Of a stretch of DNA of 64,000 nt, positions 21,549 to 30,447 are shown piece after piece (position 1 is the stretch's first letter; each line of letters opens with the position of its first letter). The stretch covers positions 434,001 through 498,000 of the forward strand of contig NZ_VCMZ01000001.1 of the NCBI RefSeq assembly GCF_006352475.1, given 5' to 3'. The notes under the pieces are model-generated. The model ran no database searches. It worked only from the letters and a program-made list of their open reading frames with translations, and was not told the DNA's origin. A program made the position numbers and the translations under genes. This stretch comes from Acinetobacter pullicarnis (GTDB lineage Bacteria > Pseudomonadota > Gammaproteobacteria > Pseudomonadales > Moraxellaceae).

Positions 21549-21746
21549 TGCTATTTTCCCGACATCATCGTCGCTTTAAATAAGTTCTAAGACGTTGTTC
21601 GCCATAATTGGTTATTAATAGTTTGTGATGCAGTCGATATATTTTATATATCACGTGATGCATATTATATATTTTACTTCATTTAGCAAGCTTCATAATC
21701 TGACCTACTCCAAGGCTATAATCAAATAATCGGGTAGAAGCTGGAT
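21549..21746. promoter_or_regulatory. Divergent control region with repeated GTGATGCA motifs and a TATAAT box
   Basis: Two copies of GTGATGCA (21625-21632 and 21655-21662) are exactly 30 bases apart, each followed by very AT-rich DNA. The second overlaps the palindrome ATCACGTGAT (21650-21659). A perfect -10 box TATAAT lies at 21717-21722 with no good -35, as expected for an activator-dependent promoter of the rightward genes. The repeats are candidate LysR operators. Confidence 0.55.
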
Positions 21747-23492
21747 ATGGGTAATTTAAGTATAGTGCAACATATTGATGTTAGTAATAATATTCCAGAT
21801 CGACATGGTCAAAACTTTTTTAGAGAAGATCCGAACTTTCAACAACTGCTAAAAATTTATTTACCAGCTGACTTATATCAGCACCTATTACCGCACTTTG
21901 AAAAATTGGGCGCGGATCTGGGCAGTACTCTGGATGACTTGGCATTAAGTGCAGACAAAAATCCACCAACGTTACAGTATCGTAATCGCCAAGGCTTTGA
22001 TGAGCAAAAAGTTAATAAACATCCCGATTATATTGAGCTGGAAAAGAAAGCGTACATCGATTTGAATTTGGCAAGTATGTCACATAGAGAAGGTGCATTT
22101 GGTTGGAATGACGTTATGCCGCCTATGGTCAAATATGCCATGACCTACTTATTTGTGCAGGCTGAATTTGGTTTGTGTTGTCCAGTCAGTATGACGGACT
22201 CATTGACGATGACCATGTGCAAATACGCGTCAAAAGAAATTATTGATAAATACCTACCCAATTTAACCAGCGCTGATTTTGATGAATTGACTCAAGGTGC
22301 CATGTTTATTACTGAACAGGGTGCGGGTTCTGATGTTTCTCAAATTACGACGGTTGCACATGAGAAAGACGGGAAATGGTATTTAACAGGAGACAAATGG
22401 TTCTGTTCAAACCCTGATGCTGGTGTCGCGATGGTGCTTGCACATGTTGAGGGTGCACCAGCGGGAATGAAAGGTTTGGGCTTATTCTTGATGCCGAAAC
22501 TACTCGATAATGGCAAGCACAATCATTATGAAATCTTACGTTTAAAAGACAAGATGGGCTCACGCTCCATGGCCAGTGGTGAAATTTCACTGCAAGGTGC
22601 AGAGGCGCATTTACTCGGTGAGATTGGTCGTGGTTTCCAACAGATGGCAGACATGATCAACTGGTCGCGACTTTCAAATGGTGTTCGTGCCGCAGGCTTA
22701 ATGCGTCGTTCAGTCGGTGAAGCGCTGTATATCTGTAAAAACCGTCATGCCTTTGGCAAGACCTTGCAAGATTTGCCGTTGCAAAGAAAGCAATTGCTAA
22801 AAATGATGTTGCCGAGTGAACAAGCCAAAACCATGGTGCTACATACTGCACGCGTATTGAATTTGTCGAAGCTTGGCAATGCACAGGCCTTGAAATGTAT
22901 TCGTATTTTAACGCCATTGATTAAGTTCCGCGCCTGCCGTGATGCACGTAAAGTTACAGGCGATGCGATGGAAGTCCGTGGTGGTTGTGGGTTTATTGAA
23001 GAATGGTCAGATGCACGTATTGTTCGAGATGCACATTTGGGTTCAATCTGGGAAGGTACCAGTAATATTGTGGCGCTCGATGTGATTCGTGCCGTTGAAC
23101 GTGCCGAAGCCTTGCCTGATTTGAAAGCTTATCTGTTGCACTTGTTGAGTCATGAAAAAATACCAGCGATTTCTCGTCAGGTACTAACCCACAAGTTACT
23201 TGAAGTTGAGCAGTTTATTCTCAATATTGTTGCTGAGAAAAATCAATCAGATACGCGTAAAGCGGCTTCTGCACTTTATAACATTTGCACTGCAATTATG
23301 ATGGCTTGGGAAGCAGTACAACTTGAAGATCATTGGCAGCGTTTGGCTTGGGCACATTTGGTGATCAAATATAAATTGAGCCCAGTACATCCATTTGCAC
23401 GTGATCATAACACGCAGCTTGATGTGGTGTTATCGACATTAATTCAACAAGACAGCGTTAATTTAGAGCAAGCAATGTCAATTATTGCCTAA
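21747..23492 (+). CDS. AidB-like acyl-CoA dehydrogenase family flavoprotein
   Basis: 581 residues, much longer than standard acyl-CoA dehydrogenases (about 380-400). The long N-terminus and the sequences MFITEQGAGSDVSQ near residue 190, LTGDKWFCSNPDAG near 213, LKDKMGSRSMASGEI near 265 and IWEGTSNIVALDVIRAV near 435 match the AidB-type branch, including the aidB-like replacement of the usual flavin-binding segments. A C-terminal extension follows residue 450. FAD binding is expected. The substrate cannot be read from sequence. It is the first gene of a set with a class III CoA-transferase 18 bases downstream, suggesting that the transferase makes the CoA ester that this enzyme oxidises. Confidence 0.85.
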   Translation: MGNLSIVQHIDVSNNIPDRHGQNFFREDPNFQQLLKIYLPADLYQHLLPHFEKLGADLGSTLDDLALSADKNPPTLQYRNRQGFDEQKVNKHPDYIELEKKAYIDLNLASMSHREGAFGWNDVMPPMVKYAMTYLFVQAEFGLCCPVSMTDSLTMTMCKYASKEIIDKYLPNLTSADFDELTQGAMFITEQGAGSDVSQITTVAHEKDGKWYLTGDKWFCSNPDAGVAMVLAHVEGAPAGMKGLGLFLMPKLLDNGKHNHYEILRLKDKMGSRSMASGEISLQGAEAHLLGEIGRGFQQMADMINWSRLSNGVRAAGLMRRSVGEALYICKNRHAFGKTLQDLPLQRKQLLKMMLPSEQAKTMVLHTARVLNLSKLGNAQALKCIRILTPLIKFRACRDARKVTGDAMEVRGGCGFIEEWSDARIVRDAHLGSIWEGTSNIVALDVIRAVERAEALPDLKAYLLHLLSHEKIPAISRQVLTHKLLEVEQFILNIVAEKNQSDTRKAASALYNICTAIMMAWEAVQLEDHWQRLAWAHLVIKYKLSPVHPFARDHNTQLDVVLSTLIQQDSVNLEQAMSIIA

Positions 23493-23510
23493 GCAGGGAG
23501 CATTCAGGGA

Positions 23511-24704
23511 ATGAATACAGGTGCATTAAAGGGAATTAAAGTGATCGACCTGAGCCGTGTGTTGGGTGGACCATTTTCCACACAGGTTCTGGCCGATCAT
23601 GGTGCTGAAGTCATTAAAGTTGAGCCACCGCAAAAAGATGAAACACGCTTTTGGGGGCCGCCATTCCGCAATGATAGTGCTGCCTATTTTTCTGGGGTGA
23701 ATCGCAATAAACAGGGGATTTCGATTGATTTAACCCAAGCCAAAGGTCAAGAAATTTTATTGACCTTACTGGAAGGGGCAGATGTACTGGTCGAAAACTT
23801 TAAGATCGGCACCTTAGAGAAATGGGGGCTTGGTTTTGAAGCGGTGTTGAGTAAGAAGTTTCCGCGTTTAATTCATTGCCGAGTGACTGGTTTTGGTGTG
23901 GATGGTCCGATGGGGGGCTTTCCTGGCTATGACTCTGTGATTCAAGCAATGTCAGGGATTATGAGTGTTAATGGCGAGCCGCAAGGTGAGCCATTGCGGG
24001 TGGGATTGCCCGTGGTGGATATGGTGACTGGGCTGAATGCGGTGATTGGCGTGCTCTTGGCATTGCAAGCACGCCAAGTAACGGGTCAAGGTCAATTGGT
24101 TGAAGCGGCATTGTTCGATTCTGGGGTATCACTGCTGCATCCACATATTCCAAACTATTTATGGTCTGGCAAAGTGCCGAAAGCCACGGGCAATGCACAT
24201 CCCAATATCAGTCCTTATGACGCATTTAAAACCAGAACCAATGCGATTTATATCGCCGTGGGCAATAACAATCAATTTGCCAAACTGTGTCAGCACTTAG
24301 ACTTAGCTGCGATTCCAAGCGACACGCGTTTTGAGTCGAATGCACAGCGCTGTTTGTATCGAGCAGAACTTAAACAAATTTTAGAAGAACGTTTACTTGA
24401 GTTTGATGGCGATAGTGTGGCTTTTGACTTGATCAAAGCTGGTGTGCCGTGTGGCCCAATCTTGAATGTTGAGCAAATCGTCCAACATCCACATACCACA
24501 CATCGTCAGATGGTGATTGGGATTGGTGACGATTATCAAGGGATTGGTTCCCCAATTAAGCTCAGCCACAACCCTGCAAGTTATCGCACAGCACCACCAG
24601 CCTTTGCTGAAAATACGGTTGAAGTATTGAAGAACAATGGCTTTAGCCAACAACAAATTGACGTGTTGATTGAACAAGGTGTGATTGGTCAACAAAAAAA
24701 GTAA
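23511..24704 (+). CDS. CaiB/BaiF family (class III) CoA-transferase
   Basis: 397 residues, the usual family size. Members move CoA between an acyl-CoA donor and a free acid. Seen are the N-terminal VIDLSRVLGGPFSTQVLADHG in two parts (residues 11-31), GAEVIKVEPP, NRNKQGISIDL near 65, and GYDSVIQAMSG near 141; in this family the catalytic aspartate lies after the conserved DM..G segment, here VVDMVTGLNAVIGVL near 167. It starts 18 bases after the dehydrogenase and is clearly co-transcribed. Related enzymes include glutarate/succinate, carnitine and mesaconate CoA-transferases; the substrate here is open. Confidence 0.9.
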   Translation: MNTGALKGIKVIDLSRVLGGPFSTQVLADHGAEVIKVEPPQKDETRFWGPPFRNDSAAYFSGVNRNKQGISIDLTQAKGQEILLTLLEGADVLVENFKIGTLEKWGLGFEAVLSKKFPRLIHCRVTGFGVDGPMGGFPGYDSVIQAMSGIMSVNGEPQGEPLRVGLPVVDMVTGLNAVIGVLLALQARQVTGQGQLVEAALFDSGVSLLHPHIPNYLWSGKVPKATGNAHPNISPYDAFKTRTNAIYIAVGNNNQFAKLCQHLDLAAIPSDTRFESNAQRCLYRAELKQILEERLLEFDGDSVAFDLIKAGVPCGPILNVEQIVQHPHTTHRQMVIGIGDDYQGIGSPIKLSHNPASYRTAPPAFAENTVEVLKNNGFSQQQIDVLIEQGVIGQQKK

Positions 24705-24889
24705 AACAAGGGATTGCTTAACGACTTATTTAAACTTAGGTTACTAAAACAAGCAAAATATTGATGTAGACGAATAAGATAAATTTAAACCTATTCAATC
24801 AAGCCCGTTAAACATGCAGGGATGCTTAGGAAATCCCACCGCATATGGCTTGAGAGGTTTTGTTGTCTTTAAAAATACGGAATAATCAT

Positions 24890-26212
24890 ATGGAACATGT
24901 GAGTGAGGCACAACAAGCCAAAATTGCTAAAAAAGCAGGTATGGCGTCATTTGTTGGAACCACCATTGAGTGGTATGACTTTTATGCCTATAGCACCGCA
25001 GCAGCCTTGGTTTTTAGTAAAATTTTCTTTCCAACGATTAGTACTGCAAGCGGGACCTTGGCGGCATTTGCCACATTTTGGATTGGTTTTTTAGCACGTC
25101 CATTGGGTGGCATGATCTTTGGACACTTAGGTGACCGAATTGGGCGTAAAAAAACCCTGATTGTCACCTTGATGTTGATGGGGGTGTGTACCACCGCGAT
25201 TGGTTTTTTGCCGACCTATAACTCGATTGGTATAGCAGCCCCGATTCTATTGATTGTCTTACGATTAATTCAAGGAATTGCCATGGGCGGAGAGTGGGGC
25301 GGTGCGGTGGTACTCGCTGCTGAGCATGCACCGAAAGGCAAAGAGCTGTTGTACTCTGCCTTTGCCCAACAAGGTTCACCAGTGGGTAACTTGTTGGCAA
25401 CCTCAATCTTCTTTATGTTCTCTTTCTTGCCAGATGAGCAGTTTCTGTCTTGGGGATGGCGTGTGCCATTCTTACTGTCAGCCTTCTTGGTGATTACTGG
25501 CCTGTGGATTCGTGTTGGTGTCGAAGAATCACCAGTAATGAAGCAACTCAAAGAAAGTAAAACCTTGGTCAAAGTCCCATTAAAAGAGGTGCTTGCAAAG
25601 TATAAAGTCATGGTGGCTTTGGGTATGGGTGCCTGTATTATCGGACTATCTGCAACCTACTTTAAAACTACATTTGCCTTGTCTTGGGCGGTGAATGAGA
25701 TTGGTTTTACCCGTTCAGACTTTTTAGGAATCATCACCATTGCATTGATTACACAGGTGATCTTCCAACCATTGGGTGCGATTATTGCCTCTAAGATTAA
25801 TCTAAAAAAAGCAGTGATTTTTATCTTATTACCTGAAGTGGTTTTATTGCCATTGGCCTTCTATTTAATTTCAACCAAGTCGTTCCTTTGGGCAGCGATT
25901 GGGATGGCAGCAGCAACGATTCCTCATTCCATGTATTACTCGTTCTTGGGCGGAATTTTGGTGAAAGCCTTCCCAGCCAACGTGCGCTATACCGGGATTT
26001 CGTTGAGTTATCAAATGTGCGGCATGATCTTCGCGGGTTCAACTCCAATTATTGCGCAATTCTTGCTGAATCAGAGCGGCTCAATTATGCCAGTCATTCT
26101 ATTGGCGATCGTACACGTCTTTGCCAGTATGATTTGTGCGGTGTACTTGATTACCAAGTATGAGTCACTGCAGCGTAGTCATCTGATTCCGAAGTTTGGT
26201 GAAACGAGCTAG
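24890..26212 (+). CDS. MHS-type major facilitator transporter (organic acid:H+ symporter)
   Basis: About 440 residues with twelve likely membrane helices. The family signature TTIEWYDFYAY follows the short cytoplasmic N-terminus, and GHLGDRIGRKKTL is the MFS loop 2-3 motif; RPLGGMIFGHLGDR is typical of the metabolite:H+ symporter (ShiA/ProP/KgtP-like) branch. The ATG at 24890, preceded by GGA-rich sequence, is preferred over an in-frame TTG at 24860. A 185-base gap separates it from the CoA-transferase, so it may have its own promoter as well as read-through. It probably imports the acid used by this gene set. Confidence 0.88.
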   Translation: MEHVSEAQQAKIAKKAGMASFVGTTIEWYDFYAYSTAAALVFSKIFFPTISTASGTLAAFATFWIGFLARPLGGMIFGHLGDRIGRKKTLIVTLMLMGVCTTAIGFLPTYNSIGIAAPILLIVLRLIQGIAMGGEWGGAVVLAAEHAPKGKELLYSAFAQQGSPVGNLLATSIFFMFSFLPDEQFLSWGWRVPFLLSAFLVITGLWIRVGVEESPVMKQLKESKTLVKVPLKEVLAKYKVMVALGMGACIIGLSATYFKTTFALSWAVNEIGFTRSDFLGIITIALITQVIFQPLGAIIASKINLKKAVIFILLPEVVLLPLAFYLISTKSFLWAAIGMAAATIPHSMYYSFLGGILVKAFPANVRYTGISLSYQMCGMIFAGSTPIIAQFLLNQSGSIMPVILLAIVHVFASMICAVYLITKYESLQRSHLIPKFGETS

Positions 26213-26233
26213 AGTCTTAAAAAGGAAGCTGTG

Positions 26234-26941
26234 ATGAACAATCGAAATAATCGCGTTTTAATCACAGGCGGTGCTGCTGGGATTGGTGCGGCCATTGCCA
26301 CCTCCTGCCGTAGCCGCGGCTATGAGGTGGTGATTTTAGATCAGAAAAATGCAGATTATTGCGTTGATCTTTCCAATATTGAAGAAACCGCTCAGGCCTT
26401 GCAGCAGATTTTACAGCAAGGCCCGATTACCCGTTTAGTGAACAATGTCGGTATGGTTGCACCTGCAGCCATTGAAGCACAAAGTTTGGCGCAGTTTGAT
26501 CAAGTCATGGCACTCAATATCCGCTGTGCCTTGCAATGCAGCCAAGCCTTGATTCCAGGCATGAAACAGCAGCAGTTTGGACGGATCGTCAACATGTCCT
26601 CTCGGGCGGCACTGGGTAAAACCTTTCGTGCAGCTTATGCAGCGAGTAAAGCAGCATTAATTGGCTTAACTCGGGTATCGGCTTTGGAGTTGGCTGAGTT
26701 TGGAATTACCGTTAATGCCATTGGGCCCGGTCCGATTGAAACAGCGTTATTTAAACAAGCCAATCCGATTGATGCACCGCATACACAGCAAATTTTAAAT
26801 AGCGTGCCTGTGAAACGCTTTGGTCAACCCGAAGATGTGGCACATGCTTGTGATTTCTTTTTAGATGAACAGTCCGGCTTTATTACCGGACAAGTACTGT
26901 ATGTCTGTGGCGGCATGACGGTAGGTGTAAACGGGATTTAG
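26234..26941 (+). CDS. Short-chain dehydrogenase/reductase
   Basis: About 235 residues, a classical SDR. The cofactor motif TGGAAGIGAAIA is near residue 11, NNVGMVAPA (NNAG equivalent) near 75, the catalytic serine in NMSSRAA near 125 and YAASKAAL (Y-x3-K) near 139. The first in-frame codon is GTG at 26231, but the ATG at 26234 has the better distance to AAGGAAG (26221-26227). It follows the transporter by 21 bases and ends the gene set with a perfect palindromic terminator. It may oxidise a hydroxyacyl intermediate; whether NAD or NADP is used is not determined. Confidence 0.9.
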   Translation: MNNRNNRVLITGGAAGIGAAIATSCRSRGYEVVILDQKNADYCVDLSNIEETAQALQQILQQGPITRLVNNVGMVAPAAIEAQSLAQFDQVMALNIRCALQCSQALIPGMKQQQFGRIVNMSSRAALGKTFRAAYAASKAALIGLTRVSALELAEFGITVNAIGPGPIETALFKQANPIDAPHTQQILNSVPVKRFGQPEDVAHACDFFLDEQSGFITGQVLYVCGGMTVGVNGI

Positions 26942-26972
26942 TTTGGGCTGTACATCGCTTGAATAAATCGTG

Positions 26973-27003
26973 AAAATCCAGCTGATATCAGCTGGGTTTT
27001 TTG
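26973..27003 (+). terminator. Terminator after the SDR gene
   Basis: CCAGCTGATATCAGCTGG (26978-26995) is a perfect 18-base palindrome followed by a T run. It lies 36 bases after the SDR stop. Confidence 0.85.
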
Positions 27004-27066
27004 TGATCAAGATTGTTATTTCCATGATATTTTTGAAATATATTGCTATAAATTAGGGATATTGTA

Positions 27067-27729
27067 ATGTCAGTTAGTGGAGGCGTTGGAGCGGTCGGCA
27101 TTGTTTTTATATGGCTTATATTATTGATATTGAGCCTTTTATTGACGCTGATTCATGGTTTTCGAATTTACCGTGCTCGTCGTCGCGGGCTGGCTAGGCC
27201 AAAGCTAAGTAAGTGTATGGCTAATTTTATCTTCTCCCCATTTATTCTACTGGTTTTGCTCATACTATATTTTGCATGGGGACGTTATCAGGATGAAAAA
27301 TTATCTGAATTTGAAGCAGAAAAAGATAAAGATAGAAATTTCACCCTAGTGGAAGATACATCATTTGGTGGCATTGTTTTACCTGCAGGAACGAATATTG
27401 ATAAGTCTATACTGTTTGGTTTTGAATATAAGTCATCACGTGATTTAAATAATGTCCTAGCGATTCGTTTTCCATATCCTGTACAGATAAATGGCATGTC
27501 AGTCATTACGGTCTATCCTAGGGCAGGAACTTTGATCTTGGCAGAGGGTTATCATTTTATTGAACAGGGCAAAAAATGGAATTGTCCAAAAACTCATTAT
27601 TTTAGAGTGAATTTGAATAACGAGGATTTATATCGTCTAGGTGATGAAAGTAGCGAACCTTATCCACCTGAAAGCTTTCAGCCCAATCGTTGGACATTTG
27701 ATGAGTGTTCGGAAACAATAAAGGATTGA
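27067..27729 (+). CDS. Membrane protein of unknown function
   Basis: 220 residues. Two strong hydrophobic segments (about residues 9-31 and 55-75) flank a basic loop containing RARRRG; the remaining 140 residues form a polar domain with a charged start (EAEKDKDRN) that should lie outside the membrane. I recognise no family. Two cysteines near the end (KWNCPK and DECSE) could form a disulphide if the domain is periplasmic. The start ATG has weak Shine-Dalgarno sequence (AGGGA at 27055-27059). It sits alone between a terminator and a DHA2 pump. Confidence 0.75.
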   Translation: MSVSGGVGAVGIVFIWLILLILSLLLTLIHGFRIYRARRRGLARPKLSKCMANFIFSPFILLVLLILYFAWGRYQDEKLSEFEAEKDKDRNFTLVEDTSFGGIVLPAGTNIDKSILFGFEYKSSRDLNNVLAIRFPYPVQINGMSVITVYPRAGTLILAEGYHFIEQGKKWNCPKTHYFRVNLNNEDLYRLGDESSEPYPPESFQPNRWTFDECSETIKD

Positions 27730-27864
27730 GTTTACCTTATACCGCAACGCGCAGTTATGCAAAGCAAAAGGTTTTGTTCTGCGTTGATTTCTATGAAAAT
27801 AATTAACAGATTGGTGGCTGAATTAAGTATAGTGATTCTTATTCAATGAATATTGAGTCCTCAG

Positions 27865-29271
27865 ATGTCACTCTCAAGTAAGCCGATTTATCTGATCGCT
27901 GCGCTGTATATCAGTACCTTTCTATGTTTGGTCGATTTAAGCAGTGTCAATTTGGCACTTAGCGTGATTCAGCAGCAATTTCAAAGTGATATGGCTGATC
28001 TTCAGTGGGTGATCGACAGTTATGCCTTAAGCCTATCGAGTTTGATGCTTGCTGTCGGTGCTTTGAGTCAGCGTATTGGCCGCAAGCGATTGTGGTTGAT
28101 TGGCGTGCTGATCTTTATTCTAGGCTCAGTGATTTGTGCGATTGCACCGAGTTTTAGTGTACTGATTATTGGCCGTTTGATCCAAGGGGTGGCAGGTGCA
28201 GTGCTGATTCCATTGGCCTTGGCGATTTTGGTTCATCATTTTCAGCAACCACAAGACAAAGCCCGTGAGATTGGTCGTTGGAGTTCATTTAGTGCCTTTT
28301 CACTGGTGGTTGGTCCATTGATCGGCGGCTTGATGGTGCATTATTTCGGCTGGCAAAGTATTTTTTGGTTGAACTTGCCCGTTGGCATACTGACTTTATA
28401 TTTGGGATGGCGTGGGATTGAGGCAGACCAAACAACCCATGTGGTTGCCTTTGATTATCTAGGTTTAATCTACAGTGCGGTGGCTGTGGCAACCTTGGTA
28501 TATAGCATCATCATGTTGCAGCAAGCAGATCAAATTCAGTGGTTATTGGGCTGTGGTTTGATTTTTATGTTGGCGATGATGGCTTTTATTTGGCGACAAA
28601 AGCATGCGGAATATCCTTTAATTCCCAATCATTTATTTAAAAATCGACCTTTTTTAGCCTATAACGCGATTTCATTTATTTTAGGCTTTGCTGGCTATAG
28701 TTCATTGTTTGTATTTGCATTGTTCTACCAAGATCAAGTCCAGCTTTCAGCGGCAGAAACGGGGTGGTTGATTGTACCACAATTCTTAATGCAAGCCATC
28801 GTATCTATTGTCTTTGCTCGGTTGGCGCAGAAATATCATTTGATCCGTTTGTTGAAAACTGGGTTGGCGATGAGTGGTGTAGCGTTATTGGGCATGTTGA
28901 GTTTTCAGGCGGATTCATCTTTGCTGCTCTATATCAGCTTGGCTGCGTTATTGGGTGCAGGCGTTGGGTTGATTGTTCCAGGTTCAAGCACATTGATTAT
29001 GGGGACTGTAGAACCGCAAGATATTAACTTCGCAGCCGCGATTTTAAATACGCTTCGGCAGTTGGGCATGACTTTTGGCGTCGCAATACTCGGTACGACA
29101 ATGACACTAGTGGCAGTGCGAGGTGAGCAACAAGGATTGGCACAGACCACTGCACAGTTGTTGGCCTTTCATAGTGCAGTGGTTGTGATGGGGCTGCTAT
29201 TTCTATTGGCGATATGCTTTGTGCGTAAAGGAGCACTTCACCAAGCAACTCCACTTAAAGATCATTGTTAA
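27865..29271 (+). CDS. DHA2-family (14-helix) major facilitator drug efflux pump
   Basis: About 468 residues with roughly fourteen hydrophobic spans. It shows VDLSSVNLALSVI near the start (the DHA2 motif D1-like VD.T.VNVALP), GALSQRIGRKRLW (loop 2-3 motif), and RLIQGVAGAVLIPLALAIL (motif C neighbourhood) near 115. Such pumps expel drugs, dyes or organic solutes with protons; the substrate is not predictable. The ATG at 27865 is preferred over TTG at 27853. No regulator is adjacent. Its 3' end overlaps the converging mnhG gene by 17 bases. Confidence 0.88.
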   Translation: MSLSSKPIYLIAALYISTFLCLVDLSSVNLALSVIQQQFQSDMADLQWVIDSYALSLSSLMLAVGALSQRIGRKRLWLIGVLIFILGSVICAIAPSFSVLIIGRLIQGVAGAVLIPLALAILVHHFQQPQDKAREIGRWSSFSAFSLVVGPLIGGLMVHYFGWQSIFWLNLPVGILTLYLGWRGIEADQTTHVVAFDYLGLIYSAVAVATLVYSIIMLQQADQIQWLLGCGLIFMLAMMAFIWRQKHAEYPLIPNHLFKNRPFLAYNAISFILGFAGYSSLFVFALFYQDQVQLSAAETGWLIVPQFLMQAIVSIVFARLAQKYHLIRLLKTGLAMSGVALLGMLSFQADSSLLLYISLAALLGAGVGLIVPGSSTLIMGTVEPQDINFAAAILNTLRQLGMTFGVAILGTTMTLVAVRGEQQGLAQTTAQLLAFHSAVVVMGLLFLLAICFVRKGALHQATPLKDHC

Positions 29272-29638
29272 ATTTCCGTGCTTTACGGCTGTGTTTTTGC
29301 CAAGGCAAGGGACGGTTGATGGCCTCAGGCACATCACCGCCCATTGAACGTAAGCGCAAATGAATGGCGGCTTGTGCAATCAAGTTGGCCGATACTGGTG
29401 CGGTCACAAAAGCCAAAAAGGTAATGATAAGTTCGGCAAAACCAAAACGACCATGACCTGCTGCATAAATCATGGCAGCCAGCAAAAAGCTTCCAAGTCC
29501 CAAGGTGCTTGACTTGGTTGGTGCATGTAGTCGCATGAATAAATCGGGTAGGCGCACCATCCCAATTCCACCGACCAGTGTAAAAAATGCCCCGATAATT
29601 AATAGGATCGACACAATGATTTCAATGCTTTGATGCAT
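29255..29638 (-). CDS. mnhG: Mrp Na+/H+ antiporter subunit G
   Basis: 127 residues. Three hydrophobic helices with GGIGMVRLPDLFMRLHAPTK near residue 23 match MnhG/PhaG/MrpG. It is a small accessory membrane subunit of the multi-subunit monovalent cation/proton antiporter and is the last gene of the minus-strand operon. The polar C-terminal tail is a little longer than in Bacillus MrpG. Its end overlaps the converging MFS gene by 17 bases. Confidence 0.93.
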   Translation of the reverse strand: MHQSIEIIVSILLIIGAFFTLVGGIGMVRLPDLFMRLHAPTKSSTLGLGSFLLAAMIYAAGHGRFGFAELIITFLAFVTAPVSANLIAQAAIHLRLRSMGGDVPEAINRPLPWQKHSRKARKFNNDL

Positions 29639-29647
29639 GGTTGACTC

Positions 29648-29923
29648 CTAGTCGATGACATGGCCAGTGGTGAAATAACGGGCCAGTGCCGCAGTTGAGA
29701 CAAAGCCCAACATGGCCACCAAAAGAGCCCCTTCAAATAAAGAGGTTGTGGTCCAATAAATGCCTAAAATGATGATTAAACAGGTGGCATTTAAAAATAG
29801 CGTATCCAAGGCCAACAGTCGGTCAACAATCGAAGGTCCAATAATTAAACGGATCAAACACAGCAACATTGAAATCGTCACTGCCAATAAGCTGATGCCC
29901 AAGGCATAAGGCAATAGGGTCAT
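29648..29923 (-). CDS. mnhF: Mrp Na+/H+ antiporter subunit F
   Basis: 91 residues with three membrane helices. LIRLIIGPSIVDRLLALDTL near residue 23 is the conserved MnhF/MrpF element. Its ATG overlaps the mnhE stop as ATGA, so translation is coupled; mnhG follows after nine bases. Confidence 0.93.
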   Translation of the reverse strand: MTLLPYALGISLLAVTISMLLCLIRLIIGPSIVDRLLALDTLFLNATCLIIILGIYWTTTSLFEGALLVAMLGFVSTAALARYFTTGHVID

Positions 29924-30444
29924 GAAGGGTCTCCTTGCTTGGCATTGAAGATCGCGAGTAATGGTGCCTCATAGCGTGTTTTGATATCTAAAATATCCGC
30001 TTCTGGATCGTCGCAATTGAGTGCATGTACCAAAATATCACCGCGCTCTTGATCGATACCAGCAGTTACGGTTCCAGGGGTGGTGGTGATGATCATCGCC
30101 AGGAGGGTGTTGACTTGTTCATGGTTGGTATCGAGTGGCACACGATACCATTTGGGTTTGAGCTGTTGCATCGGCCCCAGAACTTGTTTAGCGACCACGA
30201 CATTCGAGACCAGAATATCGCGTAGCACCACCCAAAATAACTTTAAAGCTTGGCCCCACTGAATATTCGGGGTTCTAACAATAAAAGGCTGAACCATTTT
30301 AGGAATAATAAGGCCCAATAAGATGCCGACCGTTATATTGAAGACATCCAGCGTTTCATTCAGCATCGGCCAAGTGATGGCCACCAATACCGAGACAAAG
30401 GGATGGGGCAGCATACGATCGAGAAAAGAAATCTTCTGTTTCAT
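29920..30444 (-). CDS. mnhE: Mrp Na+/H+ antiporter subunit E
   Basis: 174 residues. Two or more N-terminal hydrophobic segments are followed by a cytoplasmic domain with ILVSNVVVAKQVLGP and TTTPGTVTAGID, typical of MnhE/MrpE. It lies three bases after mnhD and overlaps mnhF. It stabilises the antiporter complex in characterised systems. Confidence 0.93.
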   Translation of the reverse strand: MKQKISFLDRMLPHPFVSVLVAITWPMLNETLDVFNITVGILLGLIIPKMVQPFIVRTPNIQWGQALKLFWVVLRDILVSNVVVAKQVLGPMQQLKPKWYRVPLDTNHEQVNTLLAMIITTTPGTVTAGIDQERGDILVHALNCDDPEADILDIKTRYEAPLLAIFNAKQGDPS

Positions 30445-30447
30445 GAG

